Shown: piece by piece, positions 53,421-62,149 of the stretch | Position numbering within the stretch: the first letter of the stretch is position 1 | How the letters are laid out: each line of letters starts with the position of its first letter | DNA from: a bacterium | Lineage (GTDB): Bacteria > Electryoneota > RPQS01 | Assembly: GCA_016702305.1 (NCBI GenBank) | Contig: JADJEH010000001.1 | Location: 806,001-870,000, forward strand | DNA length: 64,000 nt | Direction: 5' to 3' | Translations under genes and position numbers: made by a program | The notes under the pieces: model-generated | The model's input: only the letters and a program-made list of their open reading frames with translations | Database searches by the model: none | What the model was told of the DNA's origin: nothing

Positions 53421-54542
53421 CTAAAGAAGCGTCTCCGGATCAACACCGGCATCGGCAAGACGGAAGTACTTAGCGTCTAACCTTACCAACACAAACAACG
53501 CGCCGAAGGCAATAATCAATGCGGTTACAGTGACGCGCAAATCGTACTTAATTGAAGTGAACACATCGCCGCGGCCCGGGTCGGACAGCGGAATTTTCGG
53601 CGCTCCCAAGCCATAGTCGCGTGAGAGTTTTGACGCGTCACTAATCTGGACAACCGGCAGGCCATCCGCCGCAGCAGCATGCAGAGCGCCGCGACCCGGC
53701 CAGTTGCGAACCGGTAACTGGCGGTAGGTCCCGCTGGACAAGAGCTGGGCGTTCTCAGCGTGCCCTAAACTTGCTACGCCTTCACCCACATTGACGTATG
53801 CCGCGAAGGGCTGGTCGGGCGACGCAGCCTTGAACGTCTTCCACCACAAGGAGCCAGCCATGACGCCCGAAGCACTTTCGAGCAATGGGACGCCGGCACG
53901 TTCCGCCGCCGCAGCCAATTCAATCCGTCCCGTGGCCGAAAGTCCCTTAGCGTTGTCATCCAGCCCGCCGCGCGACGAAGCGACGATTCTTGATTTGACA
54001 ATCCCGCTGTCATTCAGGAACTTCTGCATATCGAGCCAGGTGTTGCGCGGATCGGTGGCACCCCACCACGTCGAACTCAGGGCGCAAATCGTATACGGTG
54101 TAATGCCTAAGGCATCACAAGCGCATAGCACTGCTAAGTTCTTGCCCGGACTCGAACCAGTCATGGCAACTGCTACTCGATCGCCTCGTTTGAGCTTGGC
54201 CTCGATGAGCATTTCCACCGCTACAGCGGCCAAATTTGGATTGGCGCTGCTCAGCTTCTCTTCAAAGCTCGCAATGTCCGTCGTAATGGTCGAGAATTGC
54301 TGCCCAACGATCGCGTCTATGCGGGGATCGCCGTACGATTCCAGCACTTCACCACCGCCGGCGTCGCGTTGCGCAAGCGCCCTCAACGCGTTATTCATGC
54401 GGTTGGCGGCGATCAGTTTTTCCTCGTAGTGATCGCGATTTGTCACCACGCGACTGTATTCCGCCCATATGTAAAGACCGTAACAGATCGCCGCCATGGC
54501 CACCAATGTCCAGATGGAACGCAAACTCGGTCTAAAGGCCAT
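53421..54542 (-). CDS. pgsW: Poly-gamma-glutamate system protein PgsW
   Basis: A 373-residue protein with membrane helices at the start (around 10-26) and near the C-terminus (around 340-360), with a large domain between. It matches the PgsW type described next to pgsB-pgsC in organisms that lack the classical PgsA. The conserved region is VAVAMTGSSPGKNLAVLCACDALG and SSTWWGATDP. It starts at an ATG inside the last 11 nt of pgsC, so the two are coupled. It probably takes part in polymerisation or handling of the polymer; the biochemical role is not known. Confidence 0.85.
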   Translation of the reverse strand: MAFRPSLRSIWTLVAMAAICYGLYIWAEYSRVVTNRDHYEEKLIAANRMNNALRALAQRDAGGGEVLESYGDPRIDAIVGQQFSTITTDIASFEEKLSSANPNLAAVAVEMLIEAKLKRGDRVAVAMTGSSPGKNLAVLCACDALGITPYTICALSSTWWGATDPRNTWLDMQKFLNDSGIVKSRIVASSRGGLDDNAKGLSATGRIELAAAAERAGVPLLESASGVMAGSLWWKTFKAASPDQPFAAYVNVGEGVASLGHAENAQLLSSGTYRQLPVRNWPGRGALHAAAADGLPVVQISDASKLSRDYGLGAPKIPLSDPGRGDVFTSIKYDLRVTVTALIIAFGALFVLVRLDAKYFRLADAGVDPETLL

Positions 54543-54987
54543 GGTAAATCTCCCCTCCGGTCAATAGCATGACCAGCAGGCGGACCAGCGGAGCCGCAAT
54601 CAACATCGTTGCGAGCGTCTTGACCACTCCTTGCCGCTCAAACCAATTCGCGATCAAACCGGGGATGATGAAGCCAATAGCCTCAAGCCGGACATCCGAG
54701 ATCCAGACGTCCGTCAAGATGACATTGCGGCTGATATAACCCAGTATGAAGCCGAACATGATGGCCAGCACCATGCGACGGCGGCCGTACACGAACATGA
54801 AGCGCGAGACCAGCCGAATGCAAAGAAAGGCGAAGAATGCTACGACAAAAGTTCCGGCGAGTTTAGCCGGGTTGTCCAGGTGCAGCGCAAGATAGCCGGG
54901 GACAACGATGCCCCCTGCTGCCGCGCCAACGACCTCATGGAACAGCAGGCTGATCAGTACACCCAGCCCTATGGTCAATTCAATCAT
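54532..54987 (-). CDS. pgsC: Poly-gamma-glutamate biosynthesis protein PgsC/CapC
   Basis: A 151-residue protein with about four or five membrane helices. The features VVGAAAGGIVVPGYLAL and RRRMVLAIMFGFILGY are typical of PgsC/CapC, the membrane partner of the PgsB ligase. The start is the ATG at 54987, 35 nt after pgsB. PgsB and PgsC together form the polymerase that links glutamate through gamma-carboxyl groups. It ends 11 nt inside pgsW. Confidence 0.93.
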   Translation of the reverse strand: MIELTIGLGVLISLLFHEVVGAAAGGIVVPGYLALHLDNPAKLAGTFVVAFFAFLCIRLVSRFMFVYGRRRMVLAIMFGFILGYISRNVILTDVWISDVRLEAIGFIIPGLIANWFERQGVVKTLATMLIAAPLVRLLVMLLTGGEIYHGL

Positions 54988-55022
54988 GTTCCGCTTGAGG
55001 GACTTGCGATTCTGTTAGATTC

Positions 55023-56216
55023 CTAAGCCGCATTCACACCCGTACGGGTGCGGCGGCGCTGTGCGAAATACGTGGCCACATCCAATCCCCCCTTGCCAAC
55101 ATTGCCCATTGCGAACGCCGTTCCGATACCCTTCACGCGTTCAAACATCGCGTCATAAGTTACCTGCGGGTCAGCCATGCCGATCTTGACCGCTTTGCTT
55201 TGGTCAATGCCGTAGTCCGGCAAGCTGTTGTACACGCGTTCGAGATTCTCCCCGTTCAGGAAAAAGTAATCAAATTCGTCACGCAGGTTGTCGCGCACCA
55301 TTTCCAGCAATTGGATCGTGCGGTCATATCGGTCGGCGCGAGTATTCAGCATGAAACATACGGTGCCCAACTCCGTGGACAAAGTCTTCACCTTTTGCCA
55401 AATGGCTAACGTGGACATCGGATCATTGGCCGCAAGTGCGTTGATGAACTGAAGAACGTTGCCATTCTCCTCGGCCTCGATGACTCGTAAAGCACCCGGG
55501 TCAGGGAAACAGGTATACATACCGTGCAGAGCCGTTTCCCGTGGCACGTGATAGTGTTCGCAAACCGCCAGCGCCAGTGCAACGTTGTCCGCGTGCTCGA
55601 TATAGGAAAACTGGCCCAGCTCGAGATACGTTACGCTGTCCGTGTTGACGCGATATAGGCGGCAATCGGCGCGTTCAGCCTCTTTGCGCATCATCCAGAA
55701 CATGGCCTGCTCCGCCGTAAAGGCGATGCCGTCTGGCGGCAAGGTATTGCAGAGCGAGCGCGTAACATTCTCCAGAGTTGGTCCCATCTCCAGAATGTGG
55801 TCGAGCCGCGTGTTCGTGATCACACCGACTGTGGCATTGACGAACCGGTGTTCGCATATCCACTGGTATTCCGGGTTTACGGCCATGCACTCGATCACGA
55901 TGGCCTGCGGCTTCCGCGTGAAGAAATACTGAAAGACCTTGACTTGCTCAATAATGTTCGCACCCGCACGCCGCTTGATCGGGATTTCCAGACCATCAAC
56001 GTCAATGATTCGGGGCAGCGTCCCCGTCGTCTTGGCGACCGTGCGAATACCGCCCGCACGTAAGCCCGCCGCAATCAGCCGGGTTACCGACGATTTGCCG
56101 CGGGTGCCATTGACATGGATGCGAATCGGGATACTGCGAGCCCGACGCTGGTGCTGATAGTACTCAGCAACCGCATAGGCCAGGAGGGCGATGAAGGCAA
56201 CGGTGAGGAAGACCAT
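55023..56216 (-). CDS. pgsB: Poly-gamma-glutamate synthase PgsB/CapB
   Basis: The ATP-dependent amide ligase of poly-gamma-glutamate synthesis. 397 residues: one membrane helix at the N-terminus and the Mur-ligase-like ATP-binding loop HVNGTRGKSSVTRL (P-loop 37-43). IECMAVNPEYQW and ITNTRLDHILEMG, shared by CapB proteins, are also present. It is the first gene of the operon, with its own promoter at 56266-56294. The classical PgsA/CapA is not encoded here. Confidence 0.95.
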   Translation of the reverse strand: MVFLTVAFIALLAYAVAEYYQHQRRARSIPIRIHVNGTRGKSSVTRLIAAGLRAGGIRTVAKTTGTLPRIIDVDGLEIPIKRRAGANIIEQVKVFQYFFTRKPQAIVIECMAVNPEYQWICEHRFVNATVGVITNTRLDHILEMGPTLENVTRSLCNTLPPDGIAFTAEQAMFWMMRKEAERADCRLYRVNTDSVTYLELGQFSYIEHADNVALALAVCEHYHVPRETALHGMYTCFPDPGALRVIEAEENGNVLQFINALAANDPMSTLAIWQKVKTLSTELGTVCFMLNTRADRYDRTIQLLEMVRDNLRDEFDYFFLNGENLERVYNSLPDYGIDQSKAVKIGMADPQVTYDAMFERVKGIGTAFAMGNVGKGGLDVATYFAQRRRTRTGVNAA

Positions 56217-56265
56217 CGGGGCGAATCAGGGATGTCTAGGCAAGGTCGCCATTGCGGTGAGGAAA

Positions 56266-56294
56266 AGTATAATGTAACAAGGAGTTCCGGTCAA
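56266..56294 (-). promoter_or_regulatory. Near-consensus sigma70-type promoter of the pgs operon
   Basis: Minus strand: -35 TTGACC (56294-56289), a 17-nt spacer and -10 TATACT (56271-56266). It starts 2 nt after the RodZ-like gene's stop codon. The predicted start is near 56259, with a leader of about 43 nt to the pgsB ATG. No operator-like repeat is evident, so expression may be high and unregulated at this step. Confidence 0.8.
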
Positions 56295-56295
56295 G

Positions 56296-57171
56296 TCAAC
56301 CCTTTTTTGCGGCCTTGGGGTCCGTATCGGTCGCCACGGTATCCGTCTGAACGGCATCCGGAGCGACGACCCAACTGACCAACGAGTCTTTGGTGACGTG
56401 CGCTCGAAAGGTATCTGTATCGGCAATCATGTAGCCACGCAACGGGCCCAACGACTCGACTCGAAGGCCTGACTGGTGAATAAACTTAATCTTATCATGC
56501 GGATACAAGAGCAAGCTTGAGCATGGCTCAAGGCCAAGAAACCACTTGACATCAGTTGTGTCAAATACCGTAAATACGGCCTCTTGTGTTGGAAAATCTA
56601 CGAGATATCTGAGAGAATCCGCAAACTGCTCGCGATATTCAAACCACGCCGAAGTCCGAAACTCAGACACAGGCTCTCCTACCCGAATGAGGCTGGCGTG
56701 CTTCCCGAAACTCAATTGACCCCCAGCGTGCCACTGTGCTGCCAGCAACGCACCGACCAGCAAGAGGAGGAGTGTCAAGGACCAATGGAGGAGCCGGTTG
56801 CCGGCAATGCTCGCAAACCAAGCGGTGCGAATTTGGGTTCGCGTCATGCCAACGGTCATCCGTTCACGGCCGCCTCTGTCCAAACTGCCCGTTCCGGGTG
56901 CCGCTGATCGTTGGACCCCCTCAAGCTCCTCTAATGTCCGAAGGACCTTGTCGGCGTTCATTCCGGCGGCCTTGGCATACGTGGCAATGACCGCCCGCCG
57001 GATTGGATTCGGAATCACGTCGAGCCGCCCAGCTTCGAGGGCGTCCAGATACTCCGTGGGCAGGCGCGTTTGCGCTGCGATTTCGGCTAACGAAATCCCT
57101 TGGTACTCGCGAGCCTTCCGCAGCTCGTCACAGAAAACGGTCGTTGGAGAAGATGGTTGCGATTCGTTCAC
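56296..57171 (-). CDS. RodZ-like protein with HTH and membrane helix
   Basis: 291 residues. The N-terminal helix-turn-helix of the HTH_25 type (LRKAREYQGISLAEIAAQTRLP and EYLDALEAGRLDVIP) matches cytoskeletal RodZ. A membrane helix lies at about 128-148, and a periplasmic domain of about 140 residues ends in an Asp/Thr/Lys tail. RodZ couples MreB to wall synthesis in rods, but shorter HTH-membrane proteins of unknown function share this plan, so no symbol is given. The GTG at 57171 overlaps maf by 44 nt, longer than usual. Confidence 0.75.
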   Translation of the reverse strand: MNESQPSSPTTVFCDELRKAREYQGISLAEIAAQTRLPTEYLDALEAGRLDVIPNPIRRAVIATYAKAAGMNADKVLRTLEELEGVQRSAAPGTGSLDRGGRERMTVGMTRTQIRTAWFASIAGNRLLHWSLTLLLLLVGALLAAQWHAGGQLSFGKHASLIRVGEPVSEFRTSAWFEYREQFADSLRYLVDFPTQEAVFTVFDTTDVKWFLGLEPCSSLLLYPHDKIKFIHQSGLRVESLGPLRGYMIADTDTFRAHVTKDSLVSWVVAPDAVQTDTVATDTDPKAAKKG

Positions 57172-57724
57172 GGATTCGCTCAGTCGGCAATCCTACAATA
57201 TTGTCGTAATCCCCGCTAAACTCCAGCACGAACTTCCCGGCGTCGCCTTGGATCGCATAGCCACCGGCTTTGCCCTGCCACTCACCGCCCTTCACGTAGT
57301 CACGAATGTCCGCACGCGTCAATTGAGTGAAGCGAGTTCGGCTAACAACAGTCTCGCTGTGCAATACCCGCACTGCTCCGCCACAATCAAATCCCGCCAG
57401 GCAGAAGCCAGTCAGGACATCATGCCAACGGCCAGAGAGTAACTCGAGCATACGCTTCGCGCTGTCACGACCGGCGGGTTTTCCCAGAATCCGGCCGTCA
57501 CAATGGACAATTGTGTCTGCACCCAACAGGACGCGGTCGGACTGCCCAAACCAGGTTGATGCCCGGACCTTGCGCTCGGCATTGTGGCGAGCCAGTTCTT
57601 CCGGTGAATCAGCCAGCCATTCCTCGAGCGCGTGCGAAGGCACAACTTCAAATGGCAGGCCGATTCGGGCCAGCAGTTCACTCCGGCGCGGTGACGCCGA
57701 TACCAAGGTCAGCCGCAGGTCCAA
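57128..57724 (-). CDS. maf: Maf-type nucleotide pyrophosphatase
   Basis: 198 residues of the Maf/YceF/YhdE family, which hydrolyse non-canonical or canonical nucleoside triphosphates and are linked to septum control. LVSASPRRSELLARIG is the N-terminal substrate loop, with GADTIVHCDGRILGKP and GKAGGYAIQGDAGKFV later. The start is a TTG at 57724, directly after the TAG of the upstream gene. The gene is normal in length. Confidence 0.93.
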   Translation of the reverse strand: MDLRLTLVSASPRRSELLARIGLPFEVVPSHALEEWLADSPEELARHNAERKVRASTWFGQSDRVLLGADTIVHCDGRILGKPAGRDSAKRMLELLSGRWHDVLTGFCLAGFDCGGAVRVLHSETVVSRTRFTQLTRADIRDYVKGGEWQGKAGGYAIQGDAGKFVLEFSGDYDNIVGLPTERIRERIATIFSNDRFL

Positions 57725-58549
57725 CTACGATATCAGTAACGCGACGGCGTGAATCACGCCCAACATCGGCGCAATGCGATTGAATCGAATCAACGCCGTG
57801 CGTGCGCCTTCCATCTTGGGCTGGCGAATCCGGCCCCAAAAAAACGCCAGCGGCATCAACACACCGAGCAGCATCACCCAGAAATAGGCGCGACTGTAGA
57901 GCTCGCCCAGCCACGGCCACAGGCTGACCGTGCCAAACAAGAAGAACGTAACAGCCGTGATTGCCAGCCGTTTCCGGTAGTGCTGATGGACCTCGACAGC
58001 ACTTGATCCACCGTGATTCTCAAACAGATCTTCTTCGATATCCAGTGTAGCCCGCACGACGGCAACAAACAGGGCGGCGATCGCGGCTGGAAACGCGCCC
58101 GTCTCGGGATGCCCCAGAGCCGCCGCAACAAACATTGCCGAGGCCGCAAACATCAGGGGCACCTGAATATGGCGCAGGAGGCGAGACGAGGGCGGAGTTT
58201 TGACATGCCAAATCAAAAGCGCGGGCAAGAGCAACAGCCAGGGAAGCGTGCCAGCCACGCCTTGACTACTCATAACAACTCCTGCAATCGCTATGAGTGC
58301 GGCGCCGCCGATCAGCGGCATCCAGAGCGTGGAGGTCTGCCGACGCGGGTGCGCCGGGCCAATGCGCCAACCTATAAATGCCAGGAGGGCCGCTACTACG
58401 GCCGTCGCCACGATAGAGGTTTCGGGTGAAGGAGTCGCTGTCTTGATGACCAATGCCATAGGCACAATGCCAGTACAAAAGACCACGGCTTCCAGCAGCC
58501 ACAATGGAACAGGCAAGCGGGACTCTGAAAGGAACGGATGATTAAGCAT
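57725..58549 (-). CDS. Polytopic membrane protein of unknown function
   Basis: About 274 residues with eight or nine hydrophobic segments. A central acidic stretch (DIEEDLFENHGG, then VHQHYRKRLAIT) lies between helices. The C-terminal half is faintly like UbiA prenyltransferases, but I do not see the two Asp-rich motifs that family needs, so I make no such call. The preferred ATG at 58549 overlaps the kinase gene by 8 nt; a TTG at 58567 is also open. It is probably co-transcribed with maf. Confidence 0.5.
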   Translation of the reverse strand: MLNHPFLSESRLPVPLWLLEAVVFCTGIVPMALVIKTATPSPETSIVATAVVAALLAFIGWRIGPAHPRRQTSTLWMPLIGGAALIAIAGVVMSSQGVAGTLPWLLLLPALLIWHVKTPPSSRLLRHIQVPLMFAASAMFVAAALGHPETGAFPAAIAALFVAVVRATLDIEEDLFENHGGSSAVEVHQHYRKRLAITAVTFFLFGTVSLWPWLGELYSRAYFWVMLLGVLMPLAFFWGRIRQPKMEGARTALIRFNRIAPMLGVIHAVALLIS

Positions 58550-59198
58550 GCTTGAAGGGAAGTTCAATTTGCAGTTTTGTTTTTAGCAGGTGCAGGGCTT
58601 CGGCCATGACTTCTTCCTGCGAGATACCGAGGCCGCGGCCGGTATCAATTGTAGCTATGTTCAATGCGCCACCAGGGGCACCACACCAGGATTCGTAGGC
58701 ATCATTCAGTTGTGCCAGGTAGTCCGGGTCAATCGAACGCTCGTACTCCCGCCCCCGGAGTTCTATGCGCCGCAGCAGCGAGGGGACGTCACTCTTTAGA
58801 TAGATGATGAGGTCCGGACGTTTCAATTGATCCGTCATCGCGTCAAACAACGACCGGTAGTTCTCCCAGTCACGCTCCGACATGAACCCACGGGCGTGCA
58901 GAGTTCGAGCGAAAATTTCCGCGTCTTCATAGATCGTGCGATCCTGTACGCATGACTGATGATGGCGCTCGATACCTAATTGACTCTCGAACCGTTTGCT
59001 AAGAAAATATACCTGCAGGTGAAACGACCAGCGGCTCATGTCCGCATAGAAATCTGCCAGATAAGGATTGTTGATCACAGGCTCCAGCTCGCAGCGCCAG
59101 CCGAGTTGCTGGGCCAGCCGTTGCGCCAGGGTCGTTTTCCCGGCGCCGATGTTGCCGGCGATTGCAATGAAATAGCGGCGCAGGAACGGATCATTCAT
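58542..59198 (-). CDS. Deoxynucleoside kinase
   Basis: 218 residues with P-loop GNIGAGKTTLAQRLA, the DRTIYEDAEIFA substrate motif and the ELRGREYERSID lid region of the dNK/dGK family. It phosphorylates deoxynucleosides in salvage. The exact preference (dA, dG or dC) cannot be read. The start is an ATG at 59198 overlapping the PPC-domain gene by 8 nt; the open frame to 59279 is in that gene and was not used. Confidence 0.9.
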   Translation of the reverse strand: MNDPFLRRYFIAIAGNIGAGKTTLAQRLAQQLGWRCELEPVINNPYLADFYADMSRWSFHLQVYFLSKRFESQLGIERHHQSCVQDRTIYEDAEIFARTLHARGFMSERDWENYRSLFDAMTDQLKRPDLIIYLKSDVPSLLRRIELRGREYERSIDPDYLAQLNDAYESWCGAPGGALNIATIDTGRGLGISQEEVMAEALHLLKTKLQIELPFKHA

Positions 59199-59628
59199 CA
59201 GCAGGGTCGTCCAACAGGTAAAGTCCGAGAGGTTCGTGTGCCGTGCGCGTGCGCACACGCGCGATTGGCCACACGGCAAGTTCGATGGTCAAGGCGACCG
59301 TGCAAGACATCAGGTGCCCGCCCCACGTGCGACCGGTCGCATCGGCGACGACGGCATGCAAGTGCCAAAACGGGTCACCGTTGCGTGACGTGAGATTGCC
59401 GTTTAATGCGACAAGTTCGACAATACCGGGCACAGCGAAAGTCTGGTACTCGCGGCTCGTTAAGTCATAGTAGGCCAGTACAACATCCGCGACGCCGCCG
59501 ATTCCAGTGCAAACTGCGGACGGCCAGCCGTGTTGCGCGCACAATTGGTACAACGCGGCAGGAAGCGTGTCACCCGTCGGGACTCGATGCAAGTCCACCG
59601 GTCCGACCTTGCTATTGGGCGCTTGCAT
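59191..59628 (-). CDS. PPC/DUF296-domain protein
   Basis: About 145 residues, a single PPC (DUF296) domain with CTGIGGVADVVLAYYDL, FWHLHAVV and WGGHL, where the histidines may bind metal. The family includes plant AT-hook proteins and small bacterial proteins of unclear role. The start is ambiguous: an ATG at 59628 (17-nt overlap with the next gene) or one at 59646. DNA binding is only suggested by the domain's plant relatives. Confidence 0.75.
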   Translation of the reverse strand: MQAPNSKVGPVDLHRVPTGDTLPAALYQLCAQHGWPSAVCTGIGGVADVVLAYYDLTSREYQTFAVPGIVELVALNGNLTSRNGDPFWHLHAVVADATGRTWGGHLMSCTVALTIELAVWPIARVRTRTAHEPLGLYLLDDPADE

Positions 59629-60496
59629 CGCGGGTGAACCCTTCATCAATTCTCTGGCTGGCCAATTCGGGAAACAAAGAATGTAGAGTCGCGGTGTCAA
59701 ACGATCCATCCCGATGCAATGTTGCAGCTTCAGGATGCGACGACATCGGCGCCCCGTCCAGCAGGGTCAGAGGCAGACCATAGGAACGCGTCAACGCAAG
59801 TCCGGTTTCAAATCGGCTGAGACGTTCCGGTCCGCCGGCATGAAGAATGCCAGTCAGGCGCTGCTTCACACAATTACTGATGACTTCAACCATGGTCGCA
59901 AGGTGAATCGGGCTGCGGTACTGGTCGGAGAACAAGCTGACTTGGCGGTGATTCAACAGCTGATCAAGCAGTCCGTCGGTAAAGCTCCTCCCCCACCCGC
60001 TGTTTCTGCCGACAATATTGTTGCTGCGCAAAATCAGCGTGGCCGGGAATCCCGCGACAACATCCTCGGCATCACGTTTGGTCTCTCCGTAGACATGAGT
60101 TGGTGCTGGCAAATCGGTCTCGGCAAAGCGGCCGCGCTGTCCATCAAAGACCTGATCAGTGGATACGAAAAGAAAATACGCGTTGTAGGCGTGCGACCAT
60201 TGCACGAGTTGCGCCGTGGTTTTGACGTTTTGCAATCGAGCCTCAGCGGGCTGCCGTTCGCAGTCCAATACACGAGACAACGCCGCGGCATGAATGACAA
60301 CAGTCGGACGAAAACCCGCAAACAGCGCGTCCAATTCCGAGAATTTCAGGAGGTCGAGGCAGGTTTCCGGAAACGGCAAAGATCGCGGATGCGATCTTCT
60401 TATGCCGAGGACATTATGTTCCGCGCGGGCCAATCCAAGTCCAAGGGCCGCGCCCAGTAGACCTGAGGCGCCGGTGATCAGAATCCGTTCGGACAT
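59612..60496 (-). CDS. RmlD-like NAD(P)-dependent sugar reductase
   Basis: 294 residues, an extended SDR. It begins ILITGASGLLGAALG (nucleotide-binding GxxGxxG) and carries VSTDQVFDG and YGETKRDAE (Tyr-x3-Lys). These are the dTDP-4-dehydrorhamnose reductase motifs. It might reduce a dTDP-sugar for surface glycans, but no rmlABC is in the window, so I do not give the rfbD symbol. It overlaps the PPC gene's start region. Confidence 0.8.
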   Translation of the reverse strand: MSERILITGASGLLGAALGLGLARAEHNVLGIRRSHPRSLPFPETCLDLLKFSELDALFAGFRPTVVIHAAALSRVLDCERQPAEARLQNVKTTAQLVQWSHAYNAYFLFVSTDQVFDGQRGRFAETDLPAPTHVYGETKRDAEDVVAGFPATLILRSNNIVGRNSGWGRSFTDGLLDQLLNHRQVSLFSDQYRSPIHLATMVEVISNCVKQRLTGILHAGGPERLSRFETGLALTRSYGLPLTLLDGAPMSSHPEAATLHRDGSFDTATLHSLFPELASQRIDEGFTRDASAQ

Positions 60497-60504
60497 TCCT
60501 GCCG

Positions 60505-61137
60505 CTACCAGAAAAGGCGAACGCTTAGTTGCCCACCGTCGCGAATTCGTTGAGGTTCGATCTGCCAGCCGACACGGTTAGCGCGTTCCGTTTTCGACTG
60601 CGTGTCCAATCGCGCGGCATGGAAAGCGCTCACGAGATGATTGACGCCAATCAACGCGACGGCGTAAATGACGCGATTCAGCGAACGATCAGATGTCACG
60701 CGCATCTGATCCATGTGCGCACGATTGTGATCACTATCCCACATCCAATACTCCGAGTCCGTGTCATAAAGTGAGGCAAAGCTGCGGTCCGCCAATCGCT
60801 GCTCGTTATATTCAAACACGTTCATCCAATTGCCCACGTCAATGTAGAACTCTTTGCCATGGGATCCGCGCACTCCGGCATGCGCAGCGGCAAACGCTTC
60901 ATATTCGTCACGCATTTGGGTGCCGTGATTGCGCAACGACAGAGCCGCACCAACGAACAGCAGATCGGCGCTGAAGAAAGCGAGCGCATGTTTGGGGCGG
61001 CCGAGCTCGTATTGACCCCAGCCCGGAATAATCAGCGACTTGAGAAACGCAGCCTGACCCTTGTCACTCGCCAGCACGTTGGACGAAAGGGCGAAAGACA
61101 AGAGCAGGAGGAGACCGATGCGGAGCGGCGTGCGCAT
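60505..61137 (-). CDS. DUF5683-type membrane protein 1
   Basis: About 210 residues from an ATG at 61137 (GTG at 61143 possible). A signal-like first helix is followed by the DUF5683 signature KSLIIPGWGQYELGRPKHA, a second helix, a soluble middle part rich in Asp and Tyr, and VNHLVSAFHAARL near the end. The family occurs in Bacteroidetes and relatives; the function is unknown. It shares its beginning and end motifs with the next gene, so they are probably paralogues. Confidence 0.75.
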   Translation of the reverse strand: MRTPLRIGLLLLLSFALSSNVLASDKGQAAFLKSLIIPGWGQYELGRPKHALAFFSADLLFVGAALSLRNHGTQMRDEYEAFAAAHAGVRGSHGKEFYIDVGNWMNVFEYNEQRLADRSFASLYDTDSEYWMWDSDHNRAHMDQMRVTSDRSLNRVIYAVALIGVNHLVSAFHAARLDTQSKTERANRVGWQIEPQRIRDGGQLSVRLFW

Positions 61138-61148
61138 AGTCACTTCGG

Positions 61149-62123
61149 TTAGCGGGCCGTGGGCAGCGGCACGCTAAGAGTTAGCATGCGCGTGAGGTCG
61201 CCGTTTATGTTCGTCTTGATATCGTACTTGAGGTCAAGCGATCCCATTTGCGCGGACTCGAGTTTGCGGTTGTGGCTGCGCACAGCAAAGGCGGCGTCCA
61301 ACGCGGACAGCACGTGATTGACCAACACAATTTCCATCATCGTGTTGCCCTTCTCGAGCAGGTCATTGGCTTCGCCGCGCATGTCGCGGTAGGTGAGAAA
61401 CATTGCGCTTGTGCCGTCGTAACTCACGGTTGCCGCATCATCGCCGCCGAAACCTGCGCCCCAAATGTGATCCTGGCTCCCGATGGAAATGTCCGCCTGC
61501 GAATCGTAAGCGTCATTCCAACCGTAGCCGAACTGCTCAAAGTACTTGCCGATCATCTCGTAATACTGCTGAACATCAAGCGTGTTGATGTCGTGCGTAT
61601 ACGGGGCTGGTAAGTGCTCGGTACGCTCGTCCCAGCTCAGGTCACGCCATTCCGACAGGTCACCTTCATACTTAACGCGCGCGAAGACTTCATTCGCGGC
61701 GACCTGGTACTCGCGGAACATGTACACGTCATAGTTGAAATTGCCGGCGGTCCGGACGTTGTTCTTCCACGGACCGGCGTACGATTCAAACTCATCCGTT
61801 TTGTCATTGCCTTGCCCGTGATACTGCGCGAAGAGCGCCCAGCCCGCCACTTCGACGGCAAACCACGGCAGCGCACGCAGCCATGAGCCGCCGTACAGTT
61901 GACCTGTTCCCGGTACGATCAAACTGAACATAACGGCCCGGCCAATGTTCTTCTTACCCGGCGTCATCGGAGTGGCCGTTTCATCGGCAGCCGTTTGCTC
62001 GAACGATGGCGACGCAAATTGCGCCCGATGCGGCGACAGGCCTAAACCCTTGGCTGCGCTCAACGCCGGAAGGCTCAAGCAGGCCATGATCAGCAGAAGT
62101 CGAGTCCAACTCGAGAATTGCAT
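61149..62123 (-). CDS. DUF5683-type membrane protein 2 (long form)
   Basis: 324 residues from an ATG at 62123 with GGAG upstream; a TTG at 62135 is less likely. A signal peptide (ending near LSAAKG) is followed by MFSLIVPGTGQLYGGSWLRA (the DUF5683-like core), then a membrane helix, a long Asp/Tyr-rich loop and VNHVLSALDAAFAVR near the end. The middle loop is about 100 residues longer than in the neighbour. It lies 11 nt before gene 1 of the pair. Function unknown. Confidence 0.7.
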   Translation of the reverse strand: MQFSSWTRLLLIMACLSLPALSAAKGLGLSPHRAQFASPSFEQTAADETATPMTPGKKNIGRAVMFSLIVPGTGQLYGGSWLRALPWFAVEVAGWALFAQYHGQGNDKTDEFESYAGPWKNNVRTAGNFNYDVYMFREYQVAANEVFARVKYEGDLSEWRDLSWDERTEHLPAPYTHDINTLDVQQYYEMIGKYFEQFGYGWNDAYDSQADISIGSQDHIWGAGFGGDDAATVSYDGTSAMFLTYRDMRGEANDLLEKGNTMMEIVLVNHVLSALDAAFAVRSHNRKLESAQMGSLDLKYDIKTNINGDLTRMLTLSVPLPTAR

Positions 62124-62149
62124 GACAGTCTCCAATTATGATGAATGCT

